From: JACVRM01 sp963817375
GTDB taxonomy: Bacteria > Actinomycetota > Thermoleophilia > Gaiellales > Gaiellaceae
Assembly (NCBI GenBank): GCA_963817375.1
Contig: CAWFOB010000001.1
Span: 620,001 to 684,000, forward strand
Reading direction: 5' to 3'
DNA: 64,000 bases
Below the pieces are notes generated by a model. That model did no database searches. It saw nothing but the letters and a program-made list of their open reading frames with translations, and was not told where the DNA came from. The position numbers were made by a program, and so were the translations under genes. Position 1 is the first letter of the stretch. Every line of letters begins with the position of its first letter. Below, piece by piece: positions 33,640 to 44,003 of the stretch.

Positions 33640-36204
33640 TCAGCGTTTCGCTTCGGCCCAGTCGTCGCCGACGCCGACGTCCACTGCGAGCGGCGGGTCG
33701 AGCGGGTACGCGCCGCACATCTCCTGGCGGACGAGGTCGCGCACCTGGCTGACCTCCTTGTCCGGCACCTCGAGCAGCAGCTCGTCGTGCACCTGGAGCA
33801 CCAGCTTCGCGCTCCGCCCCTCCTCGCGCAGGCGCCGGTGGATGGCGATCATCGCCACCTTGATGATGTCGGCGTTCGAGCCCTGCATGACGAAGTTGAC
33901 GGCGAGCCGCTCGCCGAGCGAGCGCGTCGCGCGGTTGCGGGCGCGGATCTCCGGCACCGGGCGCCGGCGGCCGAGCAGGCTCGTGACGTAGCCGTCGCGC
34001 TCGGCCTGCTCGATCGTCCGCTCGATGAAGTCCTGCACGTGCGGGAACCGCGCCAGGTACGCGTCGATGTACTCCTGCGCCTGCTCGCGGGGGATCTCGA
34101 GGTTCTCCGAGAGCCCGAACGCCGAGATCCCGTAGACGATCCCGAAGTTGATCATCTTGGCTATCGACCGGTCCCCGGTCGTCAGCGAAGCCGGGTCCTT
34201 GCCGAGCACTTCTACAGCGGTCGCCGTGTGGATGTCGTCGCCGCGCGCGAACGCCTCGCGCAGCTTCGGCTCGCCGGAGACGTGGGCCAGGATGCGCAGC
34301 TCGATCTGCGAGTAGTCCGCGGAGAGCAGCTTCGACCCCGGCTCGGCGATGAATGCGGAGCGGATCTCGCGCCCGATGTCCGTGCGGATCGGGATCGCCT
34401 GCAGGTTCGGGTTCGTCGTCGAGAGCCGCCCGGTCGACGCGACCGCCTGGTTGATGGTCGTGTGCAGGCGGCCGTCCTCGCCGATCAGGCTCGGGAGCGG
34501 GCCGAGGTACGTGTTCAGCAGCTTGGAGTACTCGCGCCACTCCTCGATCACGCCGACGATCGCGTGCTCGTGCCGGATCGTGCGCAGGACGCGCGTGTCC
34601 GTCGAGTAGCCGGTCTTGCCCTTGCGGCCCGGCGTCAGGCCGAGCTTCTCGAAGAGGACGCGCCCCACCTGGGGCGTCGAGCCGAGCACGAACTCCTCGC
34701 CCGCGAGGTCGTACGCCGTCGCCTCGAGCTCCTCGACGCGGTCGGCGAGGCGGGCGGTGATCTCGCCCATGCGATAGGTGTCGATGCGAACGCCCGCGTC
34801 CTCCATGTCGGCGAGCACACCGGTGAGCGGCAGCTCCACCTCGCGGTAGAGGCGCTCCGCTCCGCGCTCCACGAGGCGCGCGCGCATGAGCGGGATCAGT
34901 CGCAGCGGGATGGCCGCGCGGCGGACGAGGTCGGCCGTCTCCTCCTCGGTCGCGGGCTCGGGCGCGACGTCGACGTCGTACTCCGCGGCGAGGTCGTCGA
35001 GCTCGTAGGTCGCCCGGCCCGGCTCGATCAGGTACGCGGCGAGCAGCGTGTCATCGGTCGCGGTGAGCCGCTGGGCCTTGGCGTCGTGCGCCACCGACTC
35101 GGCGTATGCGGGCGCCGGCGCCGTCGCGACGACGACCTCCTCGCCGGTGGCGACCGCCGTCCGCCCGTCGACCGTCGCGACGCCCACGGGGCCGGCGTCG
35201 GCGGGCAGCGTCAGCTCCTCCCGCCAGGGCATCGGGCTCGTCCGCACGCTCCGCGCCGCGGCGGGCACGGCTTCGTCCAGCTCGTCGATGCGGTTCAGCA
35301 GGTTGCGAAACTCGAAGCGGCGGAAGATCTCGGCGAGCTCGGAACGGTCGGGCGGCGAGAGCACGAGCGCGGCGGGATCGGTCTCGAGCTCCAGGTCGCG
35401 CCGCATCGTCGCGAGCTCCTTCGCCGTGCGCGCCTGGTCGGCGTGCTCGCGGATCGCCTTCGATCGAGCGGGTGTGAGCTCGTCGACGTGGTCGAGCACC
35501 TCCTCGAGCGACCCGTACTGGGCGATCAGCTGCCCGGCAGTCTTGTCGCCGATGCCCGGGACGCCCGGGATGTTGTCGGACGTGTCGCCCTTCAGCCCGA
35601 TGAAGTCGGGGATCTGCGCCGGCGTGATCCCGTAGCGCGCCTCGACGCGCTCGGGCGTGTAGACGTTGACGTCCGAGACCCCGCGCGGGGTCATCATCAG
35701 CGTGACGTTGTCCGTGACGAGCTGGAACGCGTCGCGGTCCGTGGAGACGATCGTCGTCTTGATCCCGGCCTCGTCCGCAAGCGTGGCGAGCGTCGCGATG
35801 ACGTCGTCCGCCTCCCAGCCCTCGAACTCGAGGTTGCGGTAGCCGAAGGCGTCCACGATCGGCCGGAAGTACGGAAACTGCTCGCGCAGCAGGTCCGGCA
35901 TCGCGCGCCGGCCCTCCTTGTAGACCACGTCCGCCGCCTCGGCGGTTGCCGCCCTATGCGTGGGCCTTGTGTCCCACGCGACGGCGACGCCCTTGGGCCG
36001 GTAGTCGGCCAGCAGCTTGAAGAGCATGTTCGTGAAGCCGAGCAGCGCGTTCGTCGAGAAGCCCTCGCTCGTCGCGAGCTCCTCGGGCAGCGCGAAGAAC
36101 GCGCGGTAGGCCAGGTTGTTGCCGTCGACGAGGAAGAGCTCGGACTCGCGCGCGGGCGCGTCGTCGAGCTGCAGCTCGGCCCCCGTCAGCGTCTTGGGCG
36201 ACAC
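33640..36204 (-). CDS. polA: DNA polymerase I
   Basis: 854 residues. N-terminal 5'-3' exonuclease domain (FLVDGNNLAYRAFFALPEEL, IGLKGDTSDNIPGVPGIGDKTA), a degenerate 3'-5' exonuclease domain (about 320-470, catalytic acidic residues not evident) and an intact polymerase domain: motif A SADYSQIELRILAHV, motif B DRSIAKMINFGIVYGIS and motif C LQVHDELLLEVP. Lack of proofreading residues is usual for actinobacterial and Taq-type Pol I. Fills gaps in repair and replaces RNA primers. Probable GTG start, divergent from the GNAT gene with 41 bp between. Confidence 0.96.
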   Translation of the reverse strand: MSPKTLTGAELQLDDAPARESELFLVDGNNLAYRAFFALPEELATSEGFSTNALLGFTNMLFKLLADYRPKGVAVAWDTRPTHRAATAEAADVVYKEGRRAMPDLLREQFPYFRPIVDAFGYRNLEFEGWEADDVIATLATLADEAGIKTTIVSTDRDAFQLVTDNVTLMMTPRGVSDVNVYTPERVEARYGITPAQIPDFIGLKGDTSDNIPGVPGIGDKTAGQLIAQYGSLEEVLDHVDELTPARSKAIREHADQARTAKELATMRRDLELETDPAALVLSPPDRSELAEIFRRFEFRNLLNRIDELDEAVPAAARSVRTSPMPWREELTLPADAGPVGVATVDGRTAVATGEEVVVATAPAPAYAESVAHDAKAQRLTATDDTLLAAYLIEPGRATYELDDLAAEYDVDVAPEPATEEETADLVRRAAIPLRLIPLMRARLVERGAERLYREVELPLTGVLADMEDAGVRIDTYRMGEITARLADRVEELEATAYDLAGEEFVLGSTPQVGRVLFEKLGLTPGRKGKTGYSTDTRVLRTIRHEHAIVGVIEEWREYSKLLNTYLGPLPSLIGEDGRLHTTINQAVASTGRLSTTNPNLQAIPIRTDIGREIRSAFIAEPGSKLLSADYSQIELRILAHVSGEPKLREAFARGDDIHTATAVEVLGKDPASLTTGDRSIAKMINFGIVYGISAFGLSENLEIPREQAQEYIDAYLARFPHVQDFIERTIEQAERDGYVTSLLGRRRPVPEIRARNRATRSLGERLAVNFVMQGSNADIIKVAMIAIHRRLREEGRSAKLVLQVHDELLLEVPDKEVSQVRDLVRQEMCGAYPLDPPLAVDVGVGDDWAEAKR

Positions 36205-36245
36205 GCCTTCGAGTCTATGCGCGACGGCGAGTATCGTCCCGCGCC

Positions 36246-37211
36246 GTGCCCGGCGTCGAGACCCGCCCCTTCACCGACTCCGATCTCGACGCGGCCGCCG
36301 AGCTGCTCGCCGAGCGCCACCGCCGGCACCGCGCGGCCGAGCCGCTGCTCGACGCGCGGTTCGAGGAGCCGGAGCAGACGCGCGCGTCCGTCGAGCAGCT
36401 CGTCCGCACGGAAGGGGCGTCAGGGGCAGTCGCAACGCGCGGCGGCGAGGTCGTGGCCTTCGTGCTCGGCGTCTCCCAGTCGGCCGAGACCTGGGGGCCG
36501 AACGTCTGGGTGCAGAGCGCCGGCCACGCCGCGAGCGACGCCGAGGCGCTACGCGATGCGTACGCAAGCGCGGCCGCGATCTGGGTCGAGGCGGGCCGCA
36601 CCCGCCAGTACGTCCTCGTCCCGGCAAGCGACGCCGCCCTCGTCGACGCCTGGTTCCGGCTGTCGTTCGGCCAGCAGCAGGCACACGGCATCCTCGCGCC
36701 CGTCGAGCAGCCGGTGACGGTTCCCGAGGGCTTCAGCATCCGGCCGCCCACGCACGATGACATCGACGAGCTCGTCGGGGTCGACATCGCGCTCCCTCAG
36801 CACCAGCAGCTGACACCGGTGTTCTCCGGCGTCGCGCCGTGGCCGATCGAGGAGTCGCGAGAAGAGTGGGAGCAGACGCTCGCCGACGACAGAGAGCACG
36901 TCCTGATCGGCCTCCAGGGCGACCGTCCGGTCGGGATCCTCTCCCTGACGGACTTCTCCAGCTCGCGACACGACGACGGGCTGATGCACGTCGAGGGCGG
37001 CGCGTACCTCGGCTTCGCCGTGACCCTCCCCGAGGTGCGCGGCGCGGGCATCGGCCGGGCGCTCACCGAGGCCTCGCTCTCCTGGGCCGCGCGCGAGGGC
37101 TACCCCGCGGTGGTGACCGACTGGCGCGTGACCAACCTCCTCGCCTCGCGCTTCTGGCCGCGCCGCGGCTTCCGGCCGGCGTTCCTGCGGCTGTACCGGT
37201 CGATCCCGTGA
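36246..37211 (+). CDS. Double-GNAT acetyltransferase
   Basis: 321 residues with two tandem GNAT folds. The N-terminal copy (about 1-160: VETRPFTDSDLDAAAELLAE, GGEVVAFVLGVSQS) is degenerate. The C-terminal copy (165-321) has the acetyl-CoA pyrophosphate loop in FAVTLPEVRGAGIGRALTEA. Substrate unknown. A TATCGT -10 at about 36231 places the transcript start close to the GTG. The stop overlaps the next acetyltransferase (GTGA). Confidence 0.8.
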   Translation: MPGVETRPFTDSDLDAAAELLAERHRRHRAAEPLLDARFEEPEQTRASVEQLVRTEGASGAVATRGGEVVAFVLGVSQSAETWGPNVWVQSAGHAASDAEALRDAYASAAAIWVEAGRTRQYVLVPASDAALVDAWFRLSFGQQQAHGILAPVEQPVTVPEGFSIRPPTHDDIDELVGVDIALPQHQQLTPVFSGVAPWPIEESREEWEQTLADDREHVLIGLQGDRPVGILSLTDFSSSRHDDGLMHVEGGAYLGFAVTLPEVRGAGIGRALTEASLSWAAREGYPAVVTDWRVTNLLASRFWPRRGFRPAFLRLYRSIP

Positions 37212-37642
37212 GCGTCCGCGCGGCGCACATCGGCGACGCCGACGCCGTGCTCGAGCTGCTGGAGGCTCTCGGGCGGCCGCCGGCTGCGGAGAACCGCGCC
37301 GACCAGCACGCCGTGTTCGAGGAGCATCTGGCCAACCGGGATGCCCGCGTCTTCGTCGCCGAGGACAGCGGCCGCGTCGTGGGCATCGTCAGCTTCTGGC
37401 TGCGGCAGCGGCTGAACTGGACGACCGTCGAGGCGTGGATCCCCGACCTCTTCGTCGCGCCGGAAGCACGGCGGCGCGGGCACGCGCGGGCGCTGCTCGA
37501 TGCCTGCGCCGACGAGGCGCGCCGCCACGGCTGCCACCGCCTGGTGCTCGAGTCGGGGCACCAGCGCACGGAAGCGCACCAGCTGTACGAGGCCTACGGC
37601 TTCGTGCACCACGGCCGCGCCTACGCGCTGCCCTTGCAGTGA
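37208..37642 (+). CDS. GNAT family acetyltransferase
   Basis: 144 residues from GTG 37208, which overlaps the previous stop. Single GNAT domain: SVRAAHIGDADAVLELLEAL, RVFVAEDSGRVVGIVSF, acetyl-CoA loop LFVAPEARRRGHARALLDAC and final strand YEAYGFVHHGRAYALPL. The size and order are typical of amino-group acetyltransferases, with substrate unknown. Translationally coupled on both sides (overlap with the LarA-like gene by GTGA). Confidence 0.82.
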   Translation: MSVRAAHIGDADAVLELLEALGRPPAAENRADQHAVFEEHLANRDARVFVAEDSGRVVGIVSFWLRQRLNWTTVEAWIPDLFVAPEARRRGHARALLDACADEARRHGCHRLVLESGHQRTEAHQLYEAYGFVHHGRAYALPLQ

Positions 37643-39138
37643 CGCGGATCCCGCTGCTCGCCGGGACGCGCGTCAACTTCCTCGACGCGCCCGACGGCAC
37701 GGTGCTCCTACGCCCGCCCGCGCCCGCCTCGGCGATCGAAGACGTGCGCGCCGCCGTGCGGGACGCGGTGCGCTTCCCGCTGGCCGGGCCGCCGCTCGAG
37801 GCGAGCGTGCCCCGCGGCGGCCGGGCGACCGTGCTCATCGAGCCGGCGGCGCTCCCGCTTCCCGGCGTCGACAACGATCCGCGGCGTGCGGCGCTCGAGG
37901 CCGTCCTCGACGCGCTGGGGCGCGCGGGCGTCCCGTCCGATCGGCAGACGCTGCTGCTCGCGGCCGGGCTCGCGCGCCGTCCCGACCGCAGGCAGATCGA
38001 CACGTTCGTCTCGCCCGAGCTCGCGAGGCGCTTCCACGGGCAGGTGGCCGTGCACGACGCCGAGGCGGAAGACCTCGTCGCCGTCGGGACATCGGGCAAC
38101 ATCGATCTGCGCGTCAATCCTGCGCTCGCGCACACCGACCTCATCGTGATCGTGAGCGCCGCCGAGACCGTCGTCCACGGCGGGCCGGCCGCACTCGTGG
38201 GCGCGACCTCCCCGGTCGCATTACGGGCCGCCGGGGCGTACTCGCTGCTCGAGACCGGCGCGTCACAGGGCTGGAAGCTCGGCGTGGACCTGGAGCGGGC
38301 GCTCGCCGCGCGCGGGCCGCTCATCGGTGTGTCGCTCGCCCTCAACCACCCGGTGCTCCGCGGCGCACTCCAGGGGTACCCGCACGACCGCGAGGCACTC
38401 GACCGGCTCGTCGGCTCGTGGCTCGGCCGGGCCTACGGCCGGCTGCCGTCCGCCCTGCGGCTGCGCATCATGCGCGGCCTTCCGGTCGAGGTCTCGACGC
38501 TTGGCGTGTTCGCCGGACCGCCGTCCGTTGCGCACGCGGAAGCGCTGCTGCGTGCGACCGAGGCACGCCACATCCGGCTCGACGAGCCCGTCGGCGCGAT
38601 CTGCATCGGCATCCCCGACACGACCTTGTGGCTCCCGAGGGAGCGCCCGAACCCCGTGCTCGCCGCCGCGCTCGGGCTGGGCTACGCCCTGCGCCTGTGG
38701 CGCGAACGCTTCCCGGTGCAGGAGGGCGGCACCGCGATCCTGGTCCACCGCCTGCACCGCCGGTACGCGCACCCCGGGCAGCAGCCGTACCGCGCATTCT
38801 TCGCGGCGCTGCGCGACGCGAACGGCGGCGGGGCGCTGGCGGAGGCGGAGGAGGCGGCCGCGCGCGACGAGCGCGCGCTCGAGGCGTACCGGCGCGGCGA
38901 CGCGTGCCACCCCGTGCTCCCGTACGTCGACTGGCGGGGCTGCAGGCCGGCGATCGACCGGCTCGGCGCGGTGCTGGTCGCCGGCTCGCGGGACGCCTCG
39001 GTGGCGCGGACGCTTGGCTTCGTGCCGACCCACGGCCTCCGCGCCGCGCTCGCGATGGCGGAAGGGCTCGCCGACGGGCCGCTGCGGCTGGCCGTCCTGC
39101 CCTCGCCGCCCTACCCGCCGCTCACGGTCGGCAGCTAG
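37639..39138 (+). CDS. LarA-like (DUF2088) protein
   Basis: 499 residues from GTG 37639. The N-terminal domain matches the LarA/DUF2088 family: residues 70-110 (VLIEPAALPLPGVDND, RAALEAVLDALGRAGVPSD), the HDAEAEDLVAVGTS block and DLRVNPALAHTDLIV. LarA enzymes racemise 2-hydroxy acids with a nickel-pincer cofactor made by LarB, LarC and LarE, none of which is seen here. The catalytic-lysine region is not confidently aligned, and many LarA relatives lack lactate racemase activity. It overlaps the convergent sulfatase gene by 17 bp. Confidence 0.68.
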   Translation: MTRIPLLAGTRVNFLDAPDGTVLLRPPAPASAIEDVRAAVRDAVRFPLAGPPLEASVPRGGRATVLIEPAALPLPGVDNDPRRAALEAVLDALGRAGVPSDRQTLLLAAGLARRPDRRQIDTFVSPELARRFHGQVAVHDAEAEDLVAVGTSGNIDLRVNPALAHTDLIVIVSAAETVVHGGPAALVGATSPVALRAAGAYSLLETGASQGWKLGVDLERALAARGPLIGVSLALNHPVLRGALQGYPHDREALDRLVGSWLGRAYGRLPSALRLRIMRGLPVEVSTLGVFAGPPSVAHAEALLRATEARHIRLDEPVGAICIGIPDTTLWLPRERPNPVLAAALGLGYALRLWRERFPVQEGGTAILVHRLHRRYAHPGQQPYRAFFAALRDANGGGALAEAEEAAARDERALEAYRRGDACHPVLPYVDWRGCRPAIDRLGAVLVAGSRDASVARTLGFVPTHGLRAALAMAEGLADGPLRLAVLPSPPYPPLTVGS

Positions 39139-40618
39139 CGCCCGCGCAGTAGCGGAGACGCTGCAGCCGCTCCGTGAGCATCGTCCGCACCTGCTCGTAC
39201 TCGGGCGACCCGGCCCGGTTGTCGAGCTGGTACGGGTCGGCGCGCAGGTCGTAGAGCTCCTGCTCGCCGTTGCCGTAGACGGCGAACATGTAGCGCGGCG
39301 TGCGCAGGCCGGTGTACTCCTGCTCGGGCTTGTCGAAGGGCCCGGCCTCCAGGAGGATGTCGTTTCTCTTCGCGTGCCAGCGGCCGGTCTTCAGGAGCGG
39401 CAGCAGCGAGACCCCGTCCTCGATCAGCCCGGGCTTCGCGTGCGCCATGGCCGTGATCGTCGGTGCGAGGTCGACGTTGCCGACCAGCTGGTTGAGCCGT
39501 GTGTGCGGTTTGATCCCCGGCCCGCGGACGATCAGCGGCAGGTGGATCGACTCCTCGTAGGGCAGCACCTTCCCGCTGGGGATGCGGTGCTCGCCCTGGA
39601 AGAAGCCGTTGTCGGAGCTGAAGAAGATGTAGGTGTTGTTCAGCTCGCCCGTCTGCCGCAGCTCGCGGACGATGGCGGCGACGCCCTCGTCGACGGCGAG
39701 GAGCGACTCGAGGCGCTGCTGGTAGTCCTCGGTGATCGCGTAGCGGACGTACGGCTCGATCTCGGCGCGGCGGCGGATCCCGATCGGCTTGTCCTTGACG
39801 TCCGCCTCGTTGTAGTTCGGCGGCGTCGGCAGCGGCGCGAATGCGAACCGGTCGCGGTGGCGCGGCGCCGGCTCGGGTGTGGCCATGCGCGGCGGATCGT
39901 CGAGCGCGACCGGGTAGCCGCTGTGCGGCGCGAGGTAGTCGACCTGCAGGTACAGCGGCTTCCCGCGCTCGGCGTTGTCCTTCGCGTGATGCTTGATGAT
40001 CCCGAGCGCGGTGCGCGTGTCGACGTCGGTGCGGTAGTCGCGCACGGCGTTGCCGTAGTGCACGAGCTTCCCGTTCTCGTTGAACGTGTAGTCCCAGTAG
40101 CGGTACGTCGTCGGGTCGACCGACGTGTACCACTGGTTCCAGCCCACGGGCACCTCGTGCCGGTTGCGCTTGCCGTAGCCGTTCAGGAACTTGCCGACGT
40201 GAGCCGTGTAGTAGCCGGCGCTCTGGAGCCAGACCGGCAGCGAGTTCTGCGGGCGGAAGCGGTAGAAGCCGCCGTTCGGCCAGCGGTTGTCGAGCACGCG
40301 ATGGTTGTGCGCGTACTCGCCCGTCAGCATCGTCGCCCGGGACGGGCAGCAGAGCGAGTAGGAGACGACGTACTGGTTGAACGTGGCACCCTGGTCGGCG
40401 AGCAGCCGCTTGGTGTCGTGCATCACCCTCAGGTTCTCGAGCGTCTGGTCGTCGGTCATGACGAAGACGATGTTCGGGCGCTTGTGCAGCGGCGTGCGCT
40501 TGACCTTCTTCTCCGCCTTCCTGGGCGGCTTGGTCACGTGGCCGTCGGCCGCCATGGCCGGGACGACCAACGCGGCAAGCGACAGCGCGAGCCCGAAGGC
40601 GAGGGAGGGCGCGCGCAT
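39122..40618 (-). CDS. Secreted type I sulfatase
   Basis: 498 residues with a Sec signal peptide (MRAPSLAFGLALSLAALVVP, AMA cleavage near 24). Metal and catalytic motifs: NIVFVMTDDQ (two Asp), the formylglycine signature CCPSRATMLTGEYAHNH with Cys90 as the modified residue, GKFLNGYG, and a later SSDNGFFQGEH (Asp-Asn ligands). It therefore hydrolyses sulfate esters outside the membrane, probably on polysaccharides or small organosulfates. Activation needs a formylglycine-generating enzyme, not encoded here. Confidence 0.9.
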   Translation of the reverse strand: MRAPSLAFGLALSLAALVVPAMAADGHVTKPPRKAEKKVKRTPLHKRPNIVFVMTDDQTLENLRVMHDTKRLLADQGATFNQYVVSYSLCCPSRATMLTGEYAHNHRVLDNRWPNGGFYRFRPQNSLPVWLQSAGYYTAHVGKFLNGYGKRNRHEVPVGWNQWYTSVDPTTYRYWDYTFNENGKLVHYGNAVRDYRTDVDTRTALGIIKHHAKDNAERGKPLYLQVDYLAPHSGYPVALDDPPRMATPEPAPRHRDRFAFAPLPTPPNYNEADVKDKPIGIRRRAEIEPYVRYAITEDYQQRLESLLAVDEGVAAIVRELRQTGELNNTYIFFSSDNGFFQGEHRIPSGKVLPYEESIHLPLIVRGPGIKPHTRLNQLVGNVDLAPTITAMAHAKPGLIEDGVSLLPLLKTGRWHAKRNDILLEAGPFDKPEQEYTGLRTPRYMFAVYGNGEQELYDLRADPYQLDNRAGSPEYEQVRTMLTERLQRLRYCAGASCRP

Positions 40619-40674
40619 CGGGCGCTCTTTGTACCAGCCGGATCTACAGGCCTCGTTAACCGCGCGTTAGGCCG

Positions 40675-41405
40675 CTAGGCCTTCGGCCCGATGAACGAGT
40701 CGAGGATCGCGACGCTGGGGGCGCGCGCGATCGACACCGAGTCCCAGCGGTTCCACGTGTACTGGACGCCGATCATGCGGCATGCCTCGCAGAAGATCCG
40801 TCGTATGTCATCGGAGACCTGCGAGAAGAAGTAGCGCGGGTACGGCTTGCCGTTCACTCGGTTGAGGACGCGGCAGCCGTCGGAGTGGATCAGGCCGCGG
40901 AGGAAGGCCTTCGGGTACAAGGTCGACGATCTCCTCCTGCCAGGGCGCGAGCTCGATTCGCCGGGCGTGCTTGCGGCCCAGGGCCATGCTGAGGGAACAG
41001 GATCGGCCATGACTTCGAGGAGCAACCGATCTCGACGGCGTTGTAAGGCAGACTTCTGGACGCGAACACGGTTATCCGGCATCACCGCCTGCATCGCCGC
41101 GGCGCATTCGTCGATGAGCCCCGGATAGCGAACGTCGGTCTTGATCCGAAGGCGGTACACCCCCTTCGCATAGAGCGAGAGGTGGCCGTCGCCCAGGTAG
41201 AAGCCGAGGAGATAGCTGTACTGCTTCTTCGGCAAGGCTGCGAGATCGACGGGCCGTCGCGGGGCCATCGCGAACGAGGTTGCAGCTTCAGCCAGTCGCG
41301 AACGGTCGTGCGGGGAAGTCCGAGCATCCGCGCGATGCGCGAGGCGTTCATGTCCTCGAACTCGGCGAGAGTGGCGACCATCGTCCGCTCGACCTCTGGG
41401 CGCAT
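40675..41405 (-). pseudogene. HTH-LAGLIDADG endonuclease-like gene, multiply frameshifted
   Basis: An N-terminal helix-turn-helix (NASRIARMLGLPRTTVRDWL) is followed, in a different frame, by LAGLIDADG-type sequence: QYSYLLGFYLGDGHLSLYAKG and, after two more frame changes (segments YNAVEIGCSSKSWPILFPQH and HARRIELAPWQEEIVD), AFLRGLIHSDGCRVLNRVNG and a C-terminal domain. At least four indels are needed to read it through. The family is HTH-linked LAGLIDADG proteins with similarity to homing endonucleases. The ATG lies 4 bp beyond the 3' end of tRNA-Leu, suggesting past insertion or co-transcription there. Confidence 0.75.
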
Positions 41406-41409
41406 TTAT

Positions 41410-41492
41410 GCGGCGGGTGGGAGTCGAACCCACACGGGGCTATGCCCCAATGGTTTTTGAAACCATCGTGTCTACCGTTCCACCACCGCCGC
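41410..41492 (-). tRNA. tRNA-Leu (anticodon CAA)
   Basis: 83 nt on the minus strand. Acceptor arms GCGGCGG/CCGCCGC pair fully. The anticodon stem ATGGT/ACCAT holds the loop TTCAAAA (anticodon CAA), a long class II variable arm GGGGCATAGCCCC is present, and the T-arm is GTGGGTTCGACTCCCAC. The CCA end is not encoded. Confidence 0.95.
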
Positions 41493-41597
41493 TTGTTTCA
41501 ACCATTTTACCGGCGTCTGCGGACGGCATCAGTTGTCTGATATGGCAATAAACGTTGGTAGCGCCACGGCCCGCCGCGCAACCCGTACCATCGTCGC

Positions 41598-42641
<1,044 letters not shown>

Positions 42642-42642
42642 C

Positions 42643-43206
42643 TCAGGGCGCTGCGGCGGCCAGGACGGCCACCGACTCCAGCGGCACGATCACCGCATCC
42701 ACTCCTGCCCGCTCCAGCGCGGCCAGCTCGACCTCGTCGTAGGGCGTCAGGTCGGCCACGGCGAGCTTGCCGGCCGGCACGTCCTCGAGCAGCTCCAGCA
42801 CGCGCTCCAGCGCCTCCTCGCCATGCTGGTCGCGCGGCGTGAGCAAGAAGACCTCAGGATCCAGCGCCTCCAGCACCCGCTCCATCTCGTCCTCATCCGT
42901 CACCTCGACCACGCAGTCGAGCCCGAGGTCGATCACCTCGGCGTAGCGGGCGACGAGCCGCTCCTCGTCGTCGTCGCCGGCAACCAGCACGCACGCATCG
43001 GCCGCCGTGTTGCGCGCCGCCTGCGGGCCGCCGGAGCCGCGCCAGAGCACCGGCAGAGTGTGGTCGCCGAGCGGCCTCAGCGCGACGAGCGCCGTCGCGC
43101 CGTCGGCGGCGGCCCGATGGGCGGAGTCGTCGTCCGGGGCCGACGCGACGAGCGAGATGCGGTCGCCGTCGGAGATCGCCTGGCTGAAGCGCCGTTCGCC
43201 GTTCAT
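42643..43206 (-). CDS. TrpC-like TIM-barrel protein, no assigned role
   Basis: 187 residues. The sequence pattern resembles indole-3-glycerol phosphate synthase: VIDLGLDCVVEVTDEDEMER, ALDPEVFLLTPRDQHG and LERAGVDAVIVPLESVAVL correspond to the second half of the barrel. It is much shorter than TrpC (about 250-270), and the N-terminal substrate-binding motifs are absent. Probably a diverged paralogue with another role. It overlaps the upstream truncated aldehyde dehydrogenase gene by one base. Confidence 0.55.
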   Translation of the reverse strand: MNGERRFSQAISDGDRISLVASAPDDDSAHRAAADGATALVALRPLGDHTLPVLWRGSGGPQAARNTAADACVLVAGDDDEERLVARYAEVIDLGLDCVVEVTDEDEMERVLEALDPEVFLLTPRDQHGEEALERVLELLEDVPAGKLAVADLTPYDEVELAALERAGVDAVIVPLESVAVLAAAAP

Positions 43207-44003
43207 CAGAGGCCGAGTGGGTGCCAGACGGTCTTGAGCTCCAGGAACGCGGCCGCCTCCCAGGGGCTCTGCCCCCGGATCGCGCCGCGCACGATGCGCT
43301 TCACGTTCTCGGCGGCGAGCTTCTCGAGCTCGGCCGAGTCGCCGTTCGTCCCGCTCAGGTCGAGCGCATTCACGTCCATGTGCCCCGCCAGGATCGGCGC
43401 TAGCTCGGACTGGTGGCCGGTGAGGATGTTGACGACGCCGCCCGGGACGTCGGAGGTGGCGATCACCTCGGCAAGCTCGATCGCAACCAGCGGATGCTCC
43501 TCCGAAGCCACGGCGACGACTGCGTTGCCGCCGACGAGCACCGGCGCGATGCGCGACACGAGCCCCTCGAGCGCCGGCTCGGGCGGCGCGATCACTGCGA
43601 CGACGCCGGTCGGCTCCGGCAGCGTGAAGTTGAAGTACGGCCCTGCGACCGGGTTCGACGAGCCGACCACCTGCGCGAGCTTGTCGCACCAGCCCGCGTA
43701 CCAGACCACGCGGTCGATCGAGCGCGCGACCTCGTCGTCGCCGCTGCAGAGCTCGGCGAGCTCGGCGCTGCGCGTCTCCATCATCTCGGCGAGCCTGTAG
43801 AGCACCTGGCCGCGGTTGTAGGCGGTCATTCCGGCCCACTTGCCCTGCGCCGAGCGGGCGGCGCGGACGGCGTCGCGGGCGTCCTTGCGCGACGCGCGCG
43901 CGACGTTCTGGCCCTCGGCCAGGTACGTGCGGCCGGATTCGGAGCGCGGGAACGCGCCGCCGATGAAGAGCTTGTAGGTCTTGCGGACGGGGAGCCGGCT
44001 CAT
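43206..44003 (-). CDS. Truncated aldehyde dehydrogenase-like protein (no catalytic Cys)
   Basis: 265 residues resembling the N-terminal NAD-binding half of an aldehyde dehydrogenase (KLFIGGAFPRSESGRTYL; TGVVAVIAPPEPALEGLVSR; VPGGVVNILTGHQSEL). The segment ends before the region that would carry the catalytic cysteine, and no QGQxC-type motif is present. The ATG overlaps the TGA of the full-length dehydrogenase upstream (ATGA), so the two are made together. A regulatory or structural partner of the active enzyme is an inference. Confidence 0.78.
   Translation of the reverse strand: MSRLPVRKTYKLFIGGAFPRSESGRTYLAEGQNVARASRKDARDAVRAARSAQGKWAGMTAYNRGQVLYRLAEMMETRSAELAELCSGDDEVARSIDRVVWYAGWCDKLAQVVGSSNPVAGPYFNFTLPEPTGVVAVIAPPEPALEGLVSRIAPVLVGGNAVVAVASEEHPLVAIELAEVIATSDVPGGVVNILTGHQSELAPILAGHMDVNALDLSGTNGDSAELEKLAAENVKRIVRGAIRGQSPWEAAAFLELKTVWHPLGL

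Noticed and set aside
33601..36717. 1,038-codon plus-strand open frame across polA
   Set aside because: Antisense shadow of polA; composition is that of a mirrored coding strand and no motifs are visible.
43206..44003. Functional second aldehyde dehydrogenase
   Set aside because: The protein ends before the catalytic cysteine region and has no replacement nucleophile motif.
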